Of a DNA stretch of 64,000 nt, positions 1-10,416 are shown piece after piece. A model generated the notes under the pieces. The model was not told the DNA's origin and did no database searches. It saw only the letters and a program-made list of their open reading frames with translations. Location of the stretch: the NCBI RefSeq assembly GCF_026262505.1, contig NC_067203.1, positions 1,302,001 through 1,366,000 of the forward strand. The letters run 5' to 3'. How positions within the stretch are numbered: the first letter of the stretch is position 1; each line of letters begins with the position of its first letter. The translations under genes were made by a program, and so were the position numbers. The DNA comes from Trichomonas vaginalis G3 (lineage: Eukaryota > Parabasalia > Trichomonadida > Trichomonadidae).

Positions 1-104
1 TAGAGCAGATGATTAAAAAGGATCAAAAGCCTAAAAGGTCCAAAGATGATTCATCTTCTTCTGATGAAGGAGAATCACGTGCAAGCTTAGGCAAGAAGAA
101 ATAA
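1..104 (+). CDS. C-terminal tail of an unknown protein (partial, runs in from the left edge)
   Basis: An open frame enters from the left edge and ends at TAA 102-104. The visible 33 residues are rich in Lys, Ser, Asp and Glu and end in GKKK, the look of a disordered, possibly phosphorylated tail. An AT-rich spacer follows. Nothing in this piece identifies the protein. A chance open frame this short is possible, but the composition (an acidic serine run followed by a lysine end) is protein-like. Confidence 0.45.
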   Translation, partial: EQMIKKDQKPKRSKDDSSSSDEGESRASLGKKK

Positions 105-320
105 ATATTACTAACGATTTGTTTGTTCAATACATTAATGTTAGATATTACATTCTAATAAATTATTTATTTAATATTCGAATTTTTAGTACAAAGTGAT
201 AAATACTTCAAAAAACTACAGGAACTCCTATTCGATGGAGTTGTTTTTCATTTGTAATTTTGAAATGAAATTCGAAAATAAACAATCTTTTCAAATTATA
301 GAAATAATTTACATTTAAAT

Positions 321-719
321 TTATGCTGTACCTTCCTTAGGTGGTAATGGGTTGCCGTTCTCATCGATTTCGCCGGCTTCCATTTTTTCGCGTAAAGCTT
401 TTTGTCTTTCGCGTTCATAATATTCTGTAAGTGCATACTGATATCTTGGTGTAGTAATTCCGAATAAATCAGCGAGAAATTCTCCGGAATGATATGCAAC
501 TTTGTAAATTCCCCATCCAAGCCATTTAATAGCATGCCAGATTACATTTTCATGTTGTTCTGGTTGTTCCTGCTCGCCATCTGCCTCATTGGCTTGGTTA
601 GTAGGATTTTCTGCTTTTTCTGGTTGAATTGACTGAGCATTTTGCTGGTTGTTTGATGCATCTGTATTCTCTTGTGGGATATCTTCAAGTGGAACTGGTT
701 GCTCTGCTGCGTCTGTCAT
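321..719 (-). CDS. FAM177 family protein
   Basis: A 132-residue protein starting at the ATG whose complement is CAT 717-719 (MTDAAEQP...). A longer frame opens at 761, but its first 14 residues look like translated leader. The N-terminal half is Gln/Glu/Asn-rich and probably disordered. The C-terminal half has an amphipathic or hydrophobic stretch (WHAIKWLGWGIYKVAYHSGE) and then FGITTPRYQYALTEYYERER. The second segment closely matches what I remember of the FAM177 core (LGI[ST]TPKYQYAIDEYYR). FAM177A1 in animals is a Golgi-associated protein of poorly known function, so only the family is claimed. A short Pro-rich acidic end (IDENGNPLPPKEG) follows. No perfect initiator lies just upstream. 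Confidence 0.78.
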   Translation of the reverse strand: MTDAAEQPVPLEDIPQENTDASNNQQNAQSIQPEKAENPTNQANEADGEQEQPEQHENVIWHAIKWLGWGIYKVAYHSGEFLADLFGITTPRYQYALTEYYERERQKALREKMEAGEIDENGNPLPPKEGTA

Positions 720-1332
720 TTTATAAATTAAAAATCTTTCACCTTTTCTCACCGAGAGCATACAAAAAAAATTTTTAGAGATTTTTCAGTTGTGGTAAAA
801 GTGTCGGGGTCAACGGCGAATCTGTTTTTAAGATAATAAAGAATTATATGGGAACAAAATGAAGAATAGATAGTAGGAATTATGATAGAAACTAGTTGCA
901 TTGAGGAATAGAATATCAAATCTTTTGAAAGAGGTTAAAAAACTATTTTTCGGCGAGAAAATTATAATATATATAAAAATAGAGATAATCAAAATTCCAA
1001 ATTTTTGATAATTTTGAAATTTTCAGTGCAAATTTATATTTTTGCTATTCATTTTTAATTTTTTCAATTTTTTTTAGAATTTAAAAGTAACAATAAAGAT
1101 GTTCTGGGTGCATGTTTCGACACAAACAAGACAAACAAAGTTAGAATATTCAATCTTCCAATGGATTTTACCAAATTTAGAAAATATATATTGCCTAAAG
1201 CAACGAAAATTAACATATTTTATAATCTTTCCGTCAGCCTGTTTAATTTTAGTATTCGTACGTGCCAAAGAAACTTTAAAATTCAATTATAAAAAAATAT
1301 TTAAAGAAGATACTCTATTTATTAACAAAAAG
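720..1332. other. AT-rich spacer, no gene seen
   Basis: About 0.6 kb between two minus-strand genes. Short open frames on both strands are AT-rich and of low complexity, with no recognisable protein. The promoters of the FAM177 gene and the 3' end region of the kinase gene must lie here, but I see no perfect trichomonad initiator near the FAM177 start. Confidence 0.5.
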
Positions 1333-2115
1333 TCAGCACATAATTGTACTACGCGTAGTTTCATCGATTTGCTCTGTAAAATAAGGATGGTTCAAGCAAT
1401 CTTCAAGAGAAAATCTTTTTTCTACATCTCGCTCAATCATATTTTTGATGAGGTCGATCAACAACGGATTTGATGATGCCCAAGCTTTTTCACTAAATAG
1501 CTGATGCATTCGGATTTGGGAAGCAGTTTGTATTTGCGAAAAACAAACATAAAACGCCAAACCAAGCGAGTATATATCGGATTTAAATGTAAGGTCTTGC
1601 TCTGGAGGCTTATATGCTGGAGTTGTTAAAGTATTATCGAATGGTTGTCCTTCATAATGAGAAATGCCAAAATCTATGATATGAGGTGTTTCCTCATTAT
1701 TTTCTGTAGATACAATTATGTTTTCCGGTCGGATATCACCATGAATTATTTTCATATTATGGATATATTTAAGACCAACAAGTATTTTATAGAATAATGT
1801 CGCTAATCTTTGTGGTGTAAATCCATCAATGCTCTGAACATAATGCAAAGCTAATGATTGATAAAACGGACATAACATAACAAACTCAGTATCTGTTTCT
1901 AGCATATTGTTGAATTCTAAGATATATTTATGGTGCATTTTCTTGACAATTTCGATTTCAGTCAATGCGTGCTCATCTTTCTTTTGCAAAAATTTTGCAA
2001 CAAATTGGAGGCCAGCATCGCTTACTACTTTATATGTTTGTGTGGTTGCTCCATTATATAATAATTGAATTATTTTATATCCTTTCAAAGAGTAGGAAGA
2101 TCTCCTCGCTCTCAT
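1333..2115 (-). CDS. Ser/Thr protein kinase, divergent, catalytic domain only
   Basis: A 260-residue protein that is almost entirely a protein kinase fold. Visible elements: ATP-binding lysine in VAKF (K41), a helix C glutamate in the LTEIEIV segment, catalytic loop HGDIRPEN (residues 125-132), DFG (148-150), an APE equivalent PPE (170-172), and the conserved Asp of subdomain IX (SDIYSLG, D180). The usual HRD arginine is Gly here, a change also seen in some active kinases, so activity is likely but not certain. The Gly-rich loop is weak (NGATTQT). The size and compact form resemble the large CAMK/CDPK-like kinase expansion of trichomonads. The tail after the domain is about 15 residues. Substrate unknown. 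Confidence 0.88.
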   Translation of the reverse strand: MRARRSSYSLKGYKIIQLLYNGATTQTYKVVSDAGLQFVAKFLQKKDEHALTEIEIVKKMHHKYILEFNNMLETDTEFVMLCPFYQSLALHYVQSIDGFTPQRLATLFYKILVGLKYIHNMKIIHGDIRPENIIVSTENNEETPHIIDFGISHYEGQPFDNTLTTPAYKPPEQDLTFKSDIYSLGLAFYVCFSQIQTASQIRMHQLFSEKAWASSNPLLIDLIKNMIERDVEKRFSLEDCLNHPYFTEQIDETTRSTIMC

Positions 2116-3185
2116 AAAATCAATTGAAAAATTTTTCAGTCAAGAGAATCGAAGCTCAAAGTTGAGGTCAAGTTGAAGAATTTGTGGAACATGTTTGGTA
2201 TGCTGGTAAAGGTCTTTATATTTACAACTTGGAATTAATGAATTTTGATTTCAATATTAAAGAATCTTGAATAATTCGACAAAATTGAGATATGTTTAAA
2301 CAGATTATTAAATAATAGGATCTTTCGACCAAATTAAAAACTCTAAATTTGATTTTCTAAATTCAAATTAATAAATAAGGAAATTGAAACCCATAACAGA
2401 AATCCTTAATTTAAAAACATCTTCGTAAATTTATCTTATGTGTTAAAAGTTAATTGTGTAAGAGATTAAGAAAAATTTTAGCGTATTTTATGAATTATCA
2501 GGCCAAGATTAAATGGTTAGATTCGATGATAAAACAGCATTCTAGAAATGGAAAATTTAATAGAAGATGTCAAATGAGCAGCTTAGTTTTGAAACATCTC
2601 GGAAAATTGAGAGACTAAATCATCTTTATCTGAAAAAATTCAAGCTCAATCGATAATTAATCAATTAATACAATAATACACAATAATTATGTTGGGAATA
2701 AAGACAACTACAATTGAGATCTTTATTCAAAAAATAATTCTCACATAAAAATACTTATGATATTATTTTATTCTATTAATCTAATTAATTTAACTTTATG
2801 ATGTGAAAGATGGATAAAACGATGAATTTTCAGAGGAATAGCATTATTATTGAAATACACATCATTACTCACTATATTATACTTATTGTTACAAATAATC
2901 GATAAATTTTGTAAACTATTCAAATTTTGTGTGATATCTTATGAAAGTGATGATTTGAGAAAGTTTTTCAATCGTGCTTTTAAGATATTTGATAGTATTG
3001 CTTATACTTAATATGTTTTCCTAAGATTAGATTTTTGACATTCAATTATCATATCACCATTATACTTAATATCCATTGATATTATCAGTTTTTTATATGA
3101 TAAAATTTGTATTATTCAATTTTTGAGAGAGAAAATCTGTTTATGAATCGATATAAAGAATAAAGGCGAAAGCTAGACATTCTTC
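2116..3185. other. AT-rich divergent spacer, no gene seen
   Basis: About 1.07 kb between the divergent kinase and permease genes. No coding frame of note on either strand. A 17-base stretch near 2908-2924 (TTTTGTAAACTATTCAA) matches one arm of the palindrome at 9399-9430. Confidence 0.5.
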
Positions 3186-3190
3186 TCATT
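3186..3190 (+). promoter_or_regulatory. Trichomonad initiator (Inr) of the permease gene
   Basis: TCATT fits the trichomonad Inr consensus TCA(+1)[C/T][A/T], with the predicted first transcribed A at 3188. This gives a 5' leader of only 7 bases before ATG 3195, typical of these organisms, and decides the start codon of the downstream gene. Confidence 0.75.
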
Positions 3191-3194
3191 GCAA

Positions 3195-4937
3195 ATGTCT
3201 ATTCCTACTATTGCTAACAGCACAGCTCAAGTTGTAGTTAAATATGAACCGAAAACCAGTGAATCTGAAACAATAAAGTCTGATGAAACAAAATCATCAA
3301 GCTCTGATTCAAAACTAAACATCAATCTTGATTCAAGTAAATCAAATGATGATTCAGAAAAGCAATCTCCTAAATCCCTTGCAAGAGGAATTCAATCATG
3401 GCACGTAACTTTGATTTCATTAGGTGGCATCATTGGATCATGCTATTTCCTTGGTCTTGGATTAACATTCAGCGAAATGGGAGCTCTTCCTGTGTTAATT
3501 GGATACTTAATTGCAGGAATTACAGTTTTTGGAGTTATGCAGTCATTCTCCGAATTACTCGTTAACTTACCTCGCCATGGATCATTCGTGGCTTATAATA
3601 AAGAGTTCTTAGGAAACATGTTAAGTTGCGGCATTGGATGGTCATTCTGGATCAATTGGGTAGTTTACGTCCCATCAGAATGTCTTGCATTTGCAACTTA
3701 TATGAACACATACTATACAATCCCGTTTAAGAATACTGCTTGGAGCGATTTCGTTTGGGGAGCAGTATGCTTAGTTCTATTGACAGTAATCAATCTCTTT
3801 AAAGTCACTTGGTTTGGTCATGTTGAAAGCGCTATGGCAATTGCAAAGATTGCTATTATTGCCCTATTTGTAGTTATTGCTTTCTTCATTTGGGTAGGAG
3901 TGATCGGAAAGAAGGTCCATCCTTTCACAGAGAATGAAGTTGGATTTATTGGCGGCAGGATTATTGCTCAAGGTGAAGGATCATTAGCTCATAGATTATT
4001 CCCAAACGGTGTTGCAATAATTGTGACATATATGATCTTTGTACTTGTCAACTTCCAAGGATCCGAAATTGTTGGCCTCTCAGCAGCTGAAACGGAAAAT
4101 CCTCAGAAGAATATTCCAGCTGCATGCAAGAAAGTGGCAACAAGAATTATTTTAATTTATCTCATACCAATTCTTGCCTTGATTCTTATTGTTCCATATG
4201 AAAAGGCGTCACTTGACGAATCAATTTTTGCATATGCCCTATCATCTTATGGATTAAAGTGGGCTGGCCAATTATTTACCTTTGTTACACTTATTGCTGC
4301 TTTCTCATGTGCCAACTCTGGACTTTATGGTACTGTTAGATGTATTTACGGCTTAAGCAAGGAAGGTTTAGCTCCCCAATGGCTTTCCAACCTTAATAAG
4401 AACTCATTGCCACTTAACGCAACAATATTTACCTTAGTCTTCATTTGGATTGTTTTCATCTTTGGGTTCTCATCCCAATCTCTTGGCTTGTTCGGAAAGA
4501 GCGGAATGTCATTCTACGGATCCCTACTTGGTATCAGTGGTTTCACAGGAACACTTATGTGGGTCGGAATAATTATTTCCCAAATTATTTTCCGATTCAA
4601 GCTAAAAAAGCGCGGCTATACAATTGAGAAAGACCTCATTTCAAAAGCCTTCCTTTACCCTTATCTCCATATCTTTTCAGTTGTTGTTCAAGTCGCAGCG
4701 ATGATTTGCTTGATTTTCTCTACAGGAGGCTGGATTATTTTCGTGATTTCAGCAGCTGTTTTTGTTATAGCCATTATAATCTATTTTATCTTGGATAAGC
4801 TCGGCAAGATCAATCACCAAATCGAATATGCCGAAGAAGAAATCCTTTTCGACAAGAAATATCCTCCAATACTTGACCATAATGCGAATGACGAGGTTGA
4901 TGAATATGATGACATTGCAATGGCAACAGAACTATAA
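3195..4937 (+). CDS. APC superfamily amino acid permease
   Basis: A 580-residue integral membrane protein. After a Ser/Lys/Glu-rich cytosolic N-terminus of about 60 residues come roughly twelve hydrophobic segments. The first carries the family signature (SLGGIIGSCYFLGLGLTFSE), followed by IGYLIAGITVFGVMQSFSEL and later QGSEIVGLSAAETENPQKNIP, which is the classic fungal/bacterial amino acid permease motif in the TM6-TM7 region. These features place it in the AA_permease family of amino acid/polyamine/organocation transporters. It probably sits in the plasma membrane or lysosome-like membrane and moves amino acids; the substrate cannot be read. The C-terminal tail is acidic. The ATG at 3195 is preferred because an Inr lies 7 bases before it. 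Stop TAA at 4935-4937. Confidence 0.9.
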   Translation: MSIPTIANSTAQVVVKYEPKTSESETIKSDETKSSSSDSKLNINLDSSKSNDDSEKQSPKSLARGIQSWHVTLISLGGIIGSCYFLGLGLTFSEMGALPVLIGYLIAGITVFGVMQSFSELLVNLPRHGSFVAYNKEFLGNMLSCGIGWSFWINWVVYVPSECLAFATYMNTYYTIPFKNTAWSDFVWGAVCLVLLTVINLFKVTWFGHVESAMAIAKIAIIALFVVIAFFIWVGVIGKKVHPFTENEVGFIGGRIIAQGEGSLAHRLFPNGVAIIVTYMIFVLVNFQGSEIVGLSAAETENPQKNIPAACKKVATRIILIYLIPILALILIVPYEKASLDESIFAYALSSYGLKWAGQLFTFVTLIAAFSCANSGLYGTVRCIYGLSKEGLAPQWLSNLNKNSLPLNATIFTLVFIWIVFIFGFSSQSLGLFGKSGMSFYGSLLGISGFTGTLMWVGIIISQIIFRFKLKKRGYTIEKDLISKAFLYPYLHIFSVVVQVAAMICLIFSTGGWIIFVISAAVFVIAIIIYFILDKLGKINHQIEYAEEEILFDKKYPPILDHNANDEVDEYDDIAMATEL

Positions 4938-6280
4938 TTTAACATATATATATGGATTGTTTTTGAGCAATCAACAAGTAAAATGTTAAGTTTGTCTTGA
5001 AAACGAAATTTTTATGAAGAACATTAATATTGAGTTCACAACACATATTGATAAAAGCGAAAGAAGACAAAGTACTGTGTAAATTTGATAATTTCTTAAT
5101 GCGATTGAACTTTATTAAATATTGAAGATTTTTACTTGCCATACAATAAGACATGTAATTTACTATATTTGGATTCCATTTCATTAATCGGAGAAAATCT
5201 TTCAGATTCAATGCATTTTTCAATACATCGATTCGCAGCATTAGAATGATGAAACACAGTTGTTTAAAATTATTGAGCAAATGACATTTATCTGATAAGT
5301 TTTTGTGTGAAATAAGGAAATTACAATTTTAAGTCGGAGATTTGGAATCTGAAGGCAATGCGATAATGCCGTTTTGCTGCGAACGACCATAAGCGAAAAA
5401 AGTTTTGAGAAAATACGTTGAAAAAGTTCCGAAATATTACTAAATCTAGCAGTTCCGTATAAGAAGTCATTTGATTATCACAATAAGGAGTTATAGAAGT
5501 AATTGACAGAACAGATTAGCAAATCAGATTTTTTATCATACTGTTCAATTGATAGAGAGAGGCAAAGAATTCACTAACAATAGTTCAATAAGATAATTTT
5601 AGACGATATTCAGAAAATTGGATCTGACATTAATGTAAGAATGGGGACGGTCTAAAAATCTGATAATAAGAATAAATATATGAAAAAATCCGGTAGATCA
5701 GATTCGGGATTTTGAGAGAAATTATTAGTAAAGTTTGATATTTTATTGATTATTACAAATAAACTATTTCATAAATGTTATCAATTACATTCAGTTAAAT
5801 TGATTATCAAAAATTGAAATGACACAAAAATTGAATATTGAATGACGTATTACAATGATTTTTTTGGCCCTTCAAATAATTAATTACGAATAATAGAATA
5901 AAAGTTTGTAATAATTTCAATTACAATACCTGTCAGATCTAAAACAATTCTCAATTCTGCTATTATGTTAATAATACATATCAGATAGTTATAAGCTAAT
6001 AATGGTCGGAATTGAGATTTATAGAATTCAATTCACCAATTTAGTCCTTATTAAATATCATAATATATGATGTAAAATATATCTTATCCTCATATTTATC
6101 GTTTTATGAAAAATTAAATCCTATCGTCAACCACTATCTAAAACTTCAGATACTAATTAATTTTTATTTCCTCTACAATATTTACATAAAATTACAATTC
6201 AATGGGAGATTTGAAAATACAACATTTAAACCCTTTTATTAATCTATCCATCAAAATGATAATATTTTATTTAAATGTGG
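4938..6280. other. AT-rich spacer, no convincing gene
   Basis: About 1.3 kb. A 113-codon minus-strand open frame (4939-5280) has no initiator and no recognisable domain, and its composition is that of translated AT-rich DNA or a worn-down gene. No RNA gene seen. Confidence 0.4.
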
Positions 6281-6290
6281 TTTAAGGGTG

Positions 6291-6327
6291 CACCCGTATG
6301 TACGTTTATTTGAGAGGAGGAGGATTA
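6291..6327 (+). repeat. 37-bp direct repeat, copy 1
   Basis: A 37-base segment starting CACCCGTATGTACG and ending GAGGAGGATTA recurs without change at 6672-6708, 381 bp downstream. It is GC-richer than its surroundings. Confidence 0.8.
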
Positions 6328-6671
6328 CCCTCTCAATTTTGAGGGATTCGTTAGTTTATTTTCTCGATGAATATGCAATAAAATTTGATTTTTACCTTAT
6401 CAATATACTTCATATAATATACACATGTTCATGTAAAAACTTTTTTCCAAAATCCTCAGGAATTAAGGGATTTTTGAATTTTAAGAATTTTTTTCGAATT
6501 TTTTCGAAAAAAAATATTTTCAGAACAGCCTTAACGGCTAAGATTTAGGAACAATGTTAAGTATCAAAAAGAAAGGAGGTCTGATATAGACAACATATAT
6601 CGTTGAAGGTTGAAAAAATCTCTAATATTTGAGCCCAAAATTTCAAATTTTAATTTTTTGAAAAAAGAGGC

Positions 6672-6708
6672 CACCCGTATGTACGTTTATTTGAGAGGAG
6701 GAGGATTA
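6672..6708 (+). repeat. 37-bp direct repeat, copy 2
   Basis: Identical to 6291-6327. The sequences after the two copies differ (ACCCTC against TATTTT), so the repeat unit ends there. Confidence 0.8.
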
Positions 6709-7374
6709 TATTTTTGAAAGGGTGAAACATTATGAATATGTTAATTATATAATAATATGTATTATTATAAAAAAGAAAAAATAAAGCACGTTAAAATTTT
6801 TCTTTCTTGATTTTTTACAAAATCTACTTAGAATTATGCAAAATATGACTAAATAATTATAAATTTCAAGTTAAATTTTAATTTTGATAAATAATTTAAA
6901 TTTCAAAATATCAAGTTCAGTTCGACTATGTATGTAGTAATTCCTCAATAAAGTGCCAAAACCCTATTAAAATATATGAACATTTTCAACATTTTAATGT
7001 TTTTATTTAAAAATTTGTTGGAATATGAGCTTCAAACAATTATTATGTAAATAAAAATAATTAAATATATGTATTTATTCGTATTACAACCGTAGTAAGT
7101 CGATTCTTCCTTTCTTCTACTGAGTTTTGAATTTGATTTCGATTTGTAAAGAGATTCAAAGGGAAAATACTAGCGGATAAAAACTACCTCCATGAAAGGG
7201 TCAGAATGGAGTCAAGTTGTATTTTTTGATATTTTTTGCTTTTCGAGCCTAAATAGGTAGCCAAGATAATGCCTAAAAATAAGGTTCTAAATTCTGAAGT
7301 TTACATGATCCTCTCGTGTGCACCCTTAAATTCGCTTCACAAATTGAATGCACTCTCAAATCATATTTTTTTAT

Positions 7375-7379
7375 TCACA
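7375..7379 (+). promoter_or_regulatory. Inr of the first Myb gene
   Basis: TCACA fits TCA(+1)[C/T][A/T], with +1 at 7377, 12 bases before ATG 7389. A second possible Inr (TCATA) lies a little upstream. The site is only about 45 bases from the right inverted end of the repeat unit at 6281-7330. Confidence 0.65.
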
Positions 7380-7388
7380 ACAATTTAT

Positions 7389-7931
7389 ATGACGTTCACA
7401 TCCGATGATTATTCCGGTGATGAAAAAATGAGTAGCCCAATGGCTGATTGCAAATCAAAGCGTATAAAGTTTACTCCTGAAGAAGATTTTATTTTAGAAC
7501 AACAAGTTGCCAAATATGGAGCCCGAAAATGGAACACAATTGCTCAGGCTCTTCCAGGAAGAACATCTCGTCAGTGCCGAGATAGATATATGAACTATTT
7601 GGAGAAAGGTTTGACAAATGAACCTTGGTCCAGTGAAGATGATCGTTTATTGGAGCAGCTCTTTGCCGTGTATGGAACCAAATGGTCACAGATAGCTAAG
7701 TATTTTGCCGGTAGATCCTCCAATAACATTAAAAATAGATGGTATACCCATTTGCAGAAAAGATTTAAACCAAAACTCCGGATAAGACAAAATATAAGTT
7801 TACCGACAATGGAAAAGAAGACTAAGTTACCCGCTTTTCAGATAGATTTCGGAGAATCAAGCGGTATTGACAGTTTTCTCTGCGAAATTAGAAGAAAGGC
7901 TCAACATTCTATTCAAGCATACATTGAATAA
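7389..7931 (+). CDS. R2R3 Myb-like DNA-binding protein
   Basis: A 180-residue protein with two Myb repeats. The first begins RIKFTPEEDFILEQQVAKYG, continues with WNTIAQALPGRTSRQCRDRY, and has Phe in place of the first Trp. The second begins WSSEDDRLLEQLFAVYGTKW and continues with SQIAKYFAGRSSNNIKNRW. Such compact two-repeat proteins are the main family of sequence-specific transcription factors in Trichomonas, where several bind core promoter or Inr-near elements. After the repeats comes a basic stretch (RFKPKLRIRQN) and a short tail. The open frame continues 40 codons upstream to 7269, but the Inr 12 bases before ATG 7389 favours the shorter protein. Target genes cannot be inferred. Confidence 0.9.
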   Translation: MTFTSDDYSGDEKMSSPMADCKSKRIKFTPEEDFILEQQVAKYGARKWNTIAQALPGRTSRQCRDRYMNYLEKGLTNEPWSSEDDRLLEQLFAVYGTKWSQIAKYFAGRSSNNIKNRWYTHLQKRFKPKLRIRQNISLPTMEKKTKLPAFQIDFGESSGIDSFLCEIRRKAQHSIQAYIE

Positions 7932-10416
7932 ATCTCTGTTTAGTATCGATTAACCAAAACTACCATTTTTCTCGTTGTAATTACAAATATTTATGACGAT
8001 ATTTTATGCTGAAAAACTATTATTTTAATCAATATGAGGGAACCCAAGCTGATATTTAAAACCTTTGGCTCGAAAATGCACGTTTTATACAACTTCTCGA
8101 TTTGTAAAATATTTTCAGTTTAATAATGATAGTACATTATAATGCTGCATCAATTTTTCAATTCTCAATTGCATTAGTTTGTCGGTTTGAATTGTTATAG
8201 ACCGAAAATAGATTTTTTCGGTTTTCTCTTCAAATAATTGAAAGAATGATACTATTATAGGTTTATTATATTATATAGCATATAATCATGCTATAGCCGA
8301 AAATTATAAGTTTTGAGAAGATTGAATATAACACAAATAAATTTGAATGTAAGTTAAATTGCTTGTTGTTTTTAATAGCTATTTAATGAGAAATCCAATA
8401 TTGCAAAATTCAAATTGAATAATTGAAAGAACAGAAAAAGTCATTCTTTTCAATTTCGAATATGTTTCATTGTATTTATAATTATATGGCAAATAAAATA
8501 TTTAAACTTGATTTTTGAAGGAAAATTCACAAAATTGAATATATTCAAATAATTTTTATTCAAAAATAAACTAGTTATTTGAGTTTACTACTAATTATCT
8601 ATTCAAACTACAAAGTTTGTAATTTAAAATATTTTGTGAGATCAGATTGAATTAATTTGAATCAATACATAAATTTTCTCTAATTTTTTGATATTTATAC
8701 AGTGCGATCAATAATCAGAAAACTAATTTTCTAACTCTTTTCAACACAATTCAAATTTGTTAAGATAGTTTTTTGGTCTCTCAATTTTTGAATTAAAAGA
8801 TCAGTTGGATATCTGATCAGAAGTTAACCCATTATATTTTTTTCTCTTCATCTTTTAATTTAATAGCATACTCTTAATCGAATTAGAAAAATATCGACGT
8901 AATATTTTTCATTACTTTTTCGAAAAATGCCATAGAAATGAAATCATTTCATAACATATAGCTCATAAATCTTCTTGAAAACTGGTCAAAATATTAATCT
9001 GAGTAATATTCCGCGTTTTTTGAAAGTTTTTTCGGATTTGAATTATTACGGGAAAATATAAATGGATAACAAATTAAAGAGCAATTAATTCGAAATTATT
9101 TGTTTTAATTTATCATTAGATTTGTGCTTTATATAAGATTAATTATTTTTTTTCATATCGTAATACAAAAATCCAATTTGATATCTCGATATGCATTGCA
9201 ATAAAGTATACATTTATATATATCTTTCTCAATATGAGAAAATTATATTTAATCGAATTATGATTTCAAATCAATTATTATTAAATCGCAGTGCTCAGAA
9301 GGTGTTAGTTTGGGAATACTTAGGTCTAAAAACTCTAAAATAAAATGAATACTTCATTTATATTATATATTTGCGCATTGGCATCATAAAATGCCTTTTT
9401 GTAAACTATTCAATATTGAATAGTTTACAATTTAAATACATCATGTATTTAGTTTGAATCAATACTTTTTTTTCTGATACGAATCAGATTAATATCCGAT
9501 AATATTTTGAAATATGAACGAGATAGACTATTAGCGAGGAATTGTTGAGATTTTTTTGTTATCCGCTCGAAACGTCAGATTCAAAACACGTTATGTCATG
9601 ACAGATACTCTAGATAAACATTTGTGCATTAGAATACCCATAAATCACCATAATTATCATCAAATTGTGAATTTTCAGATTTCAACAGAACATTCAAATA
9701 TTTCTTCTTTTTATGAATGTCGTTACGACCTCTATTAATGATAAAAATAATATATATAAGTTATATATATATAATTAATATTGATAAATTATATTTCGAT
9801 ACATGAATTAATCAAAAAAATAATTTTATCATTAAATGTATCGTTTAATAATCGGTAATTAAAAGCATAAAAATACAACACTATCATTAGGTTCTCGAAT
9901 ATATTTCTTAGCATTATGAAAAAATATTTCAAAAAATCAAATATTGAACAATGAGTGTATGACAATCAATATTTTCTAATTAGAAGATTTCAAAGACTTA
10001 TCAAATATAGATGGTTATCATTGCGCTTCTCGATAAAATTTGTTCATATTTTTTAATGCATATCAATCATTGTGTATTTTATTTTTTGAAGCAATGCAAC
10101 AAAATTCCTAAAATGAGAATCAATTTTATCATGATTGATTAATCCCGAGAGTGATTTATATAAATGGAACTGCTGAAATATTGAATAAAAAAGGGTTAAT
10201 CCATCACACAAATAGGGTGGTAAGCTTGCCATTGATAAATCGCTTTTTAAAATTCAATATCGACACAAATTTACACAAAGAAAGCGAAAATTTATTATAA
10301 CAAAACATTGACTCAAAAATCCATTAGTAAATGAGTTGTTTCCATAAATTTATCCAAATAAAAAGTTTTTCTTCTGTTTTTGAATATTTTACACGGAAAA
10401 ATTATTAAATTTAAAA
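7932..10416. other. Long AT-rich spacer, no gene seen
   Basis: About 2.5 kb with no credible coding frame on either strand; a 60-codon frame at 9556-9738 looks like chance. It contains one perfect 32-bp palindrome (9399-9430). Otherwise I see only AT-rich simple sequence. Confidence 0.5.
9399..9430. repeat. Perfect 32-bp palindrome
   Basis: TTGTAAACTATTCAAT at 9399-9414 is followed with no spacer by its exact reverse complement at 9415-9430. One arm recurs at about 2908-2924 in another spacer. It could form a cruciform or bind a dimeric factor; no function can be read. Confidence 0.85.

Larger units (their letters stand above)
6281..7330. repeat. Repeat-bounded unit with 13-bp inverted ends, inserted upstream of a Myb gene
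   Basis: TTTAAGGGTGCAC at 6281-6293 and its exact complement GTGCACCCTTAAA at 7318-7330 face each other across 1,050 bp. The left end also contains the palindrome GGGTGCACCC. Two 37-bp direct repeats lie inside near the left. An 86-codon frame inside (from 6288) resembles no transposase I know. A non-autonomous DNA transposon or a degraded remnant would fit. No target site duplication is visible at the two ends, so the limits are uncertain. Confidence 0.4.

Noticed and set aside
4939-5280. 113-codon minus-strand open frame after the permease
   Set aside because: No initiator, no recognisable domain, biased AT-rich composition; probably chance or a very old remnant.
9556-9738. 60-codon plus-strand frame in the long spacer
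   Set aside because: Short, no initiator, no similarity to anything I know.
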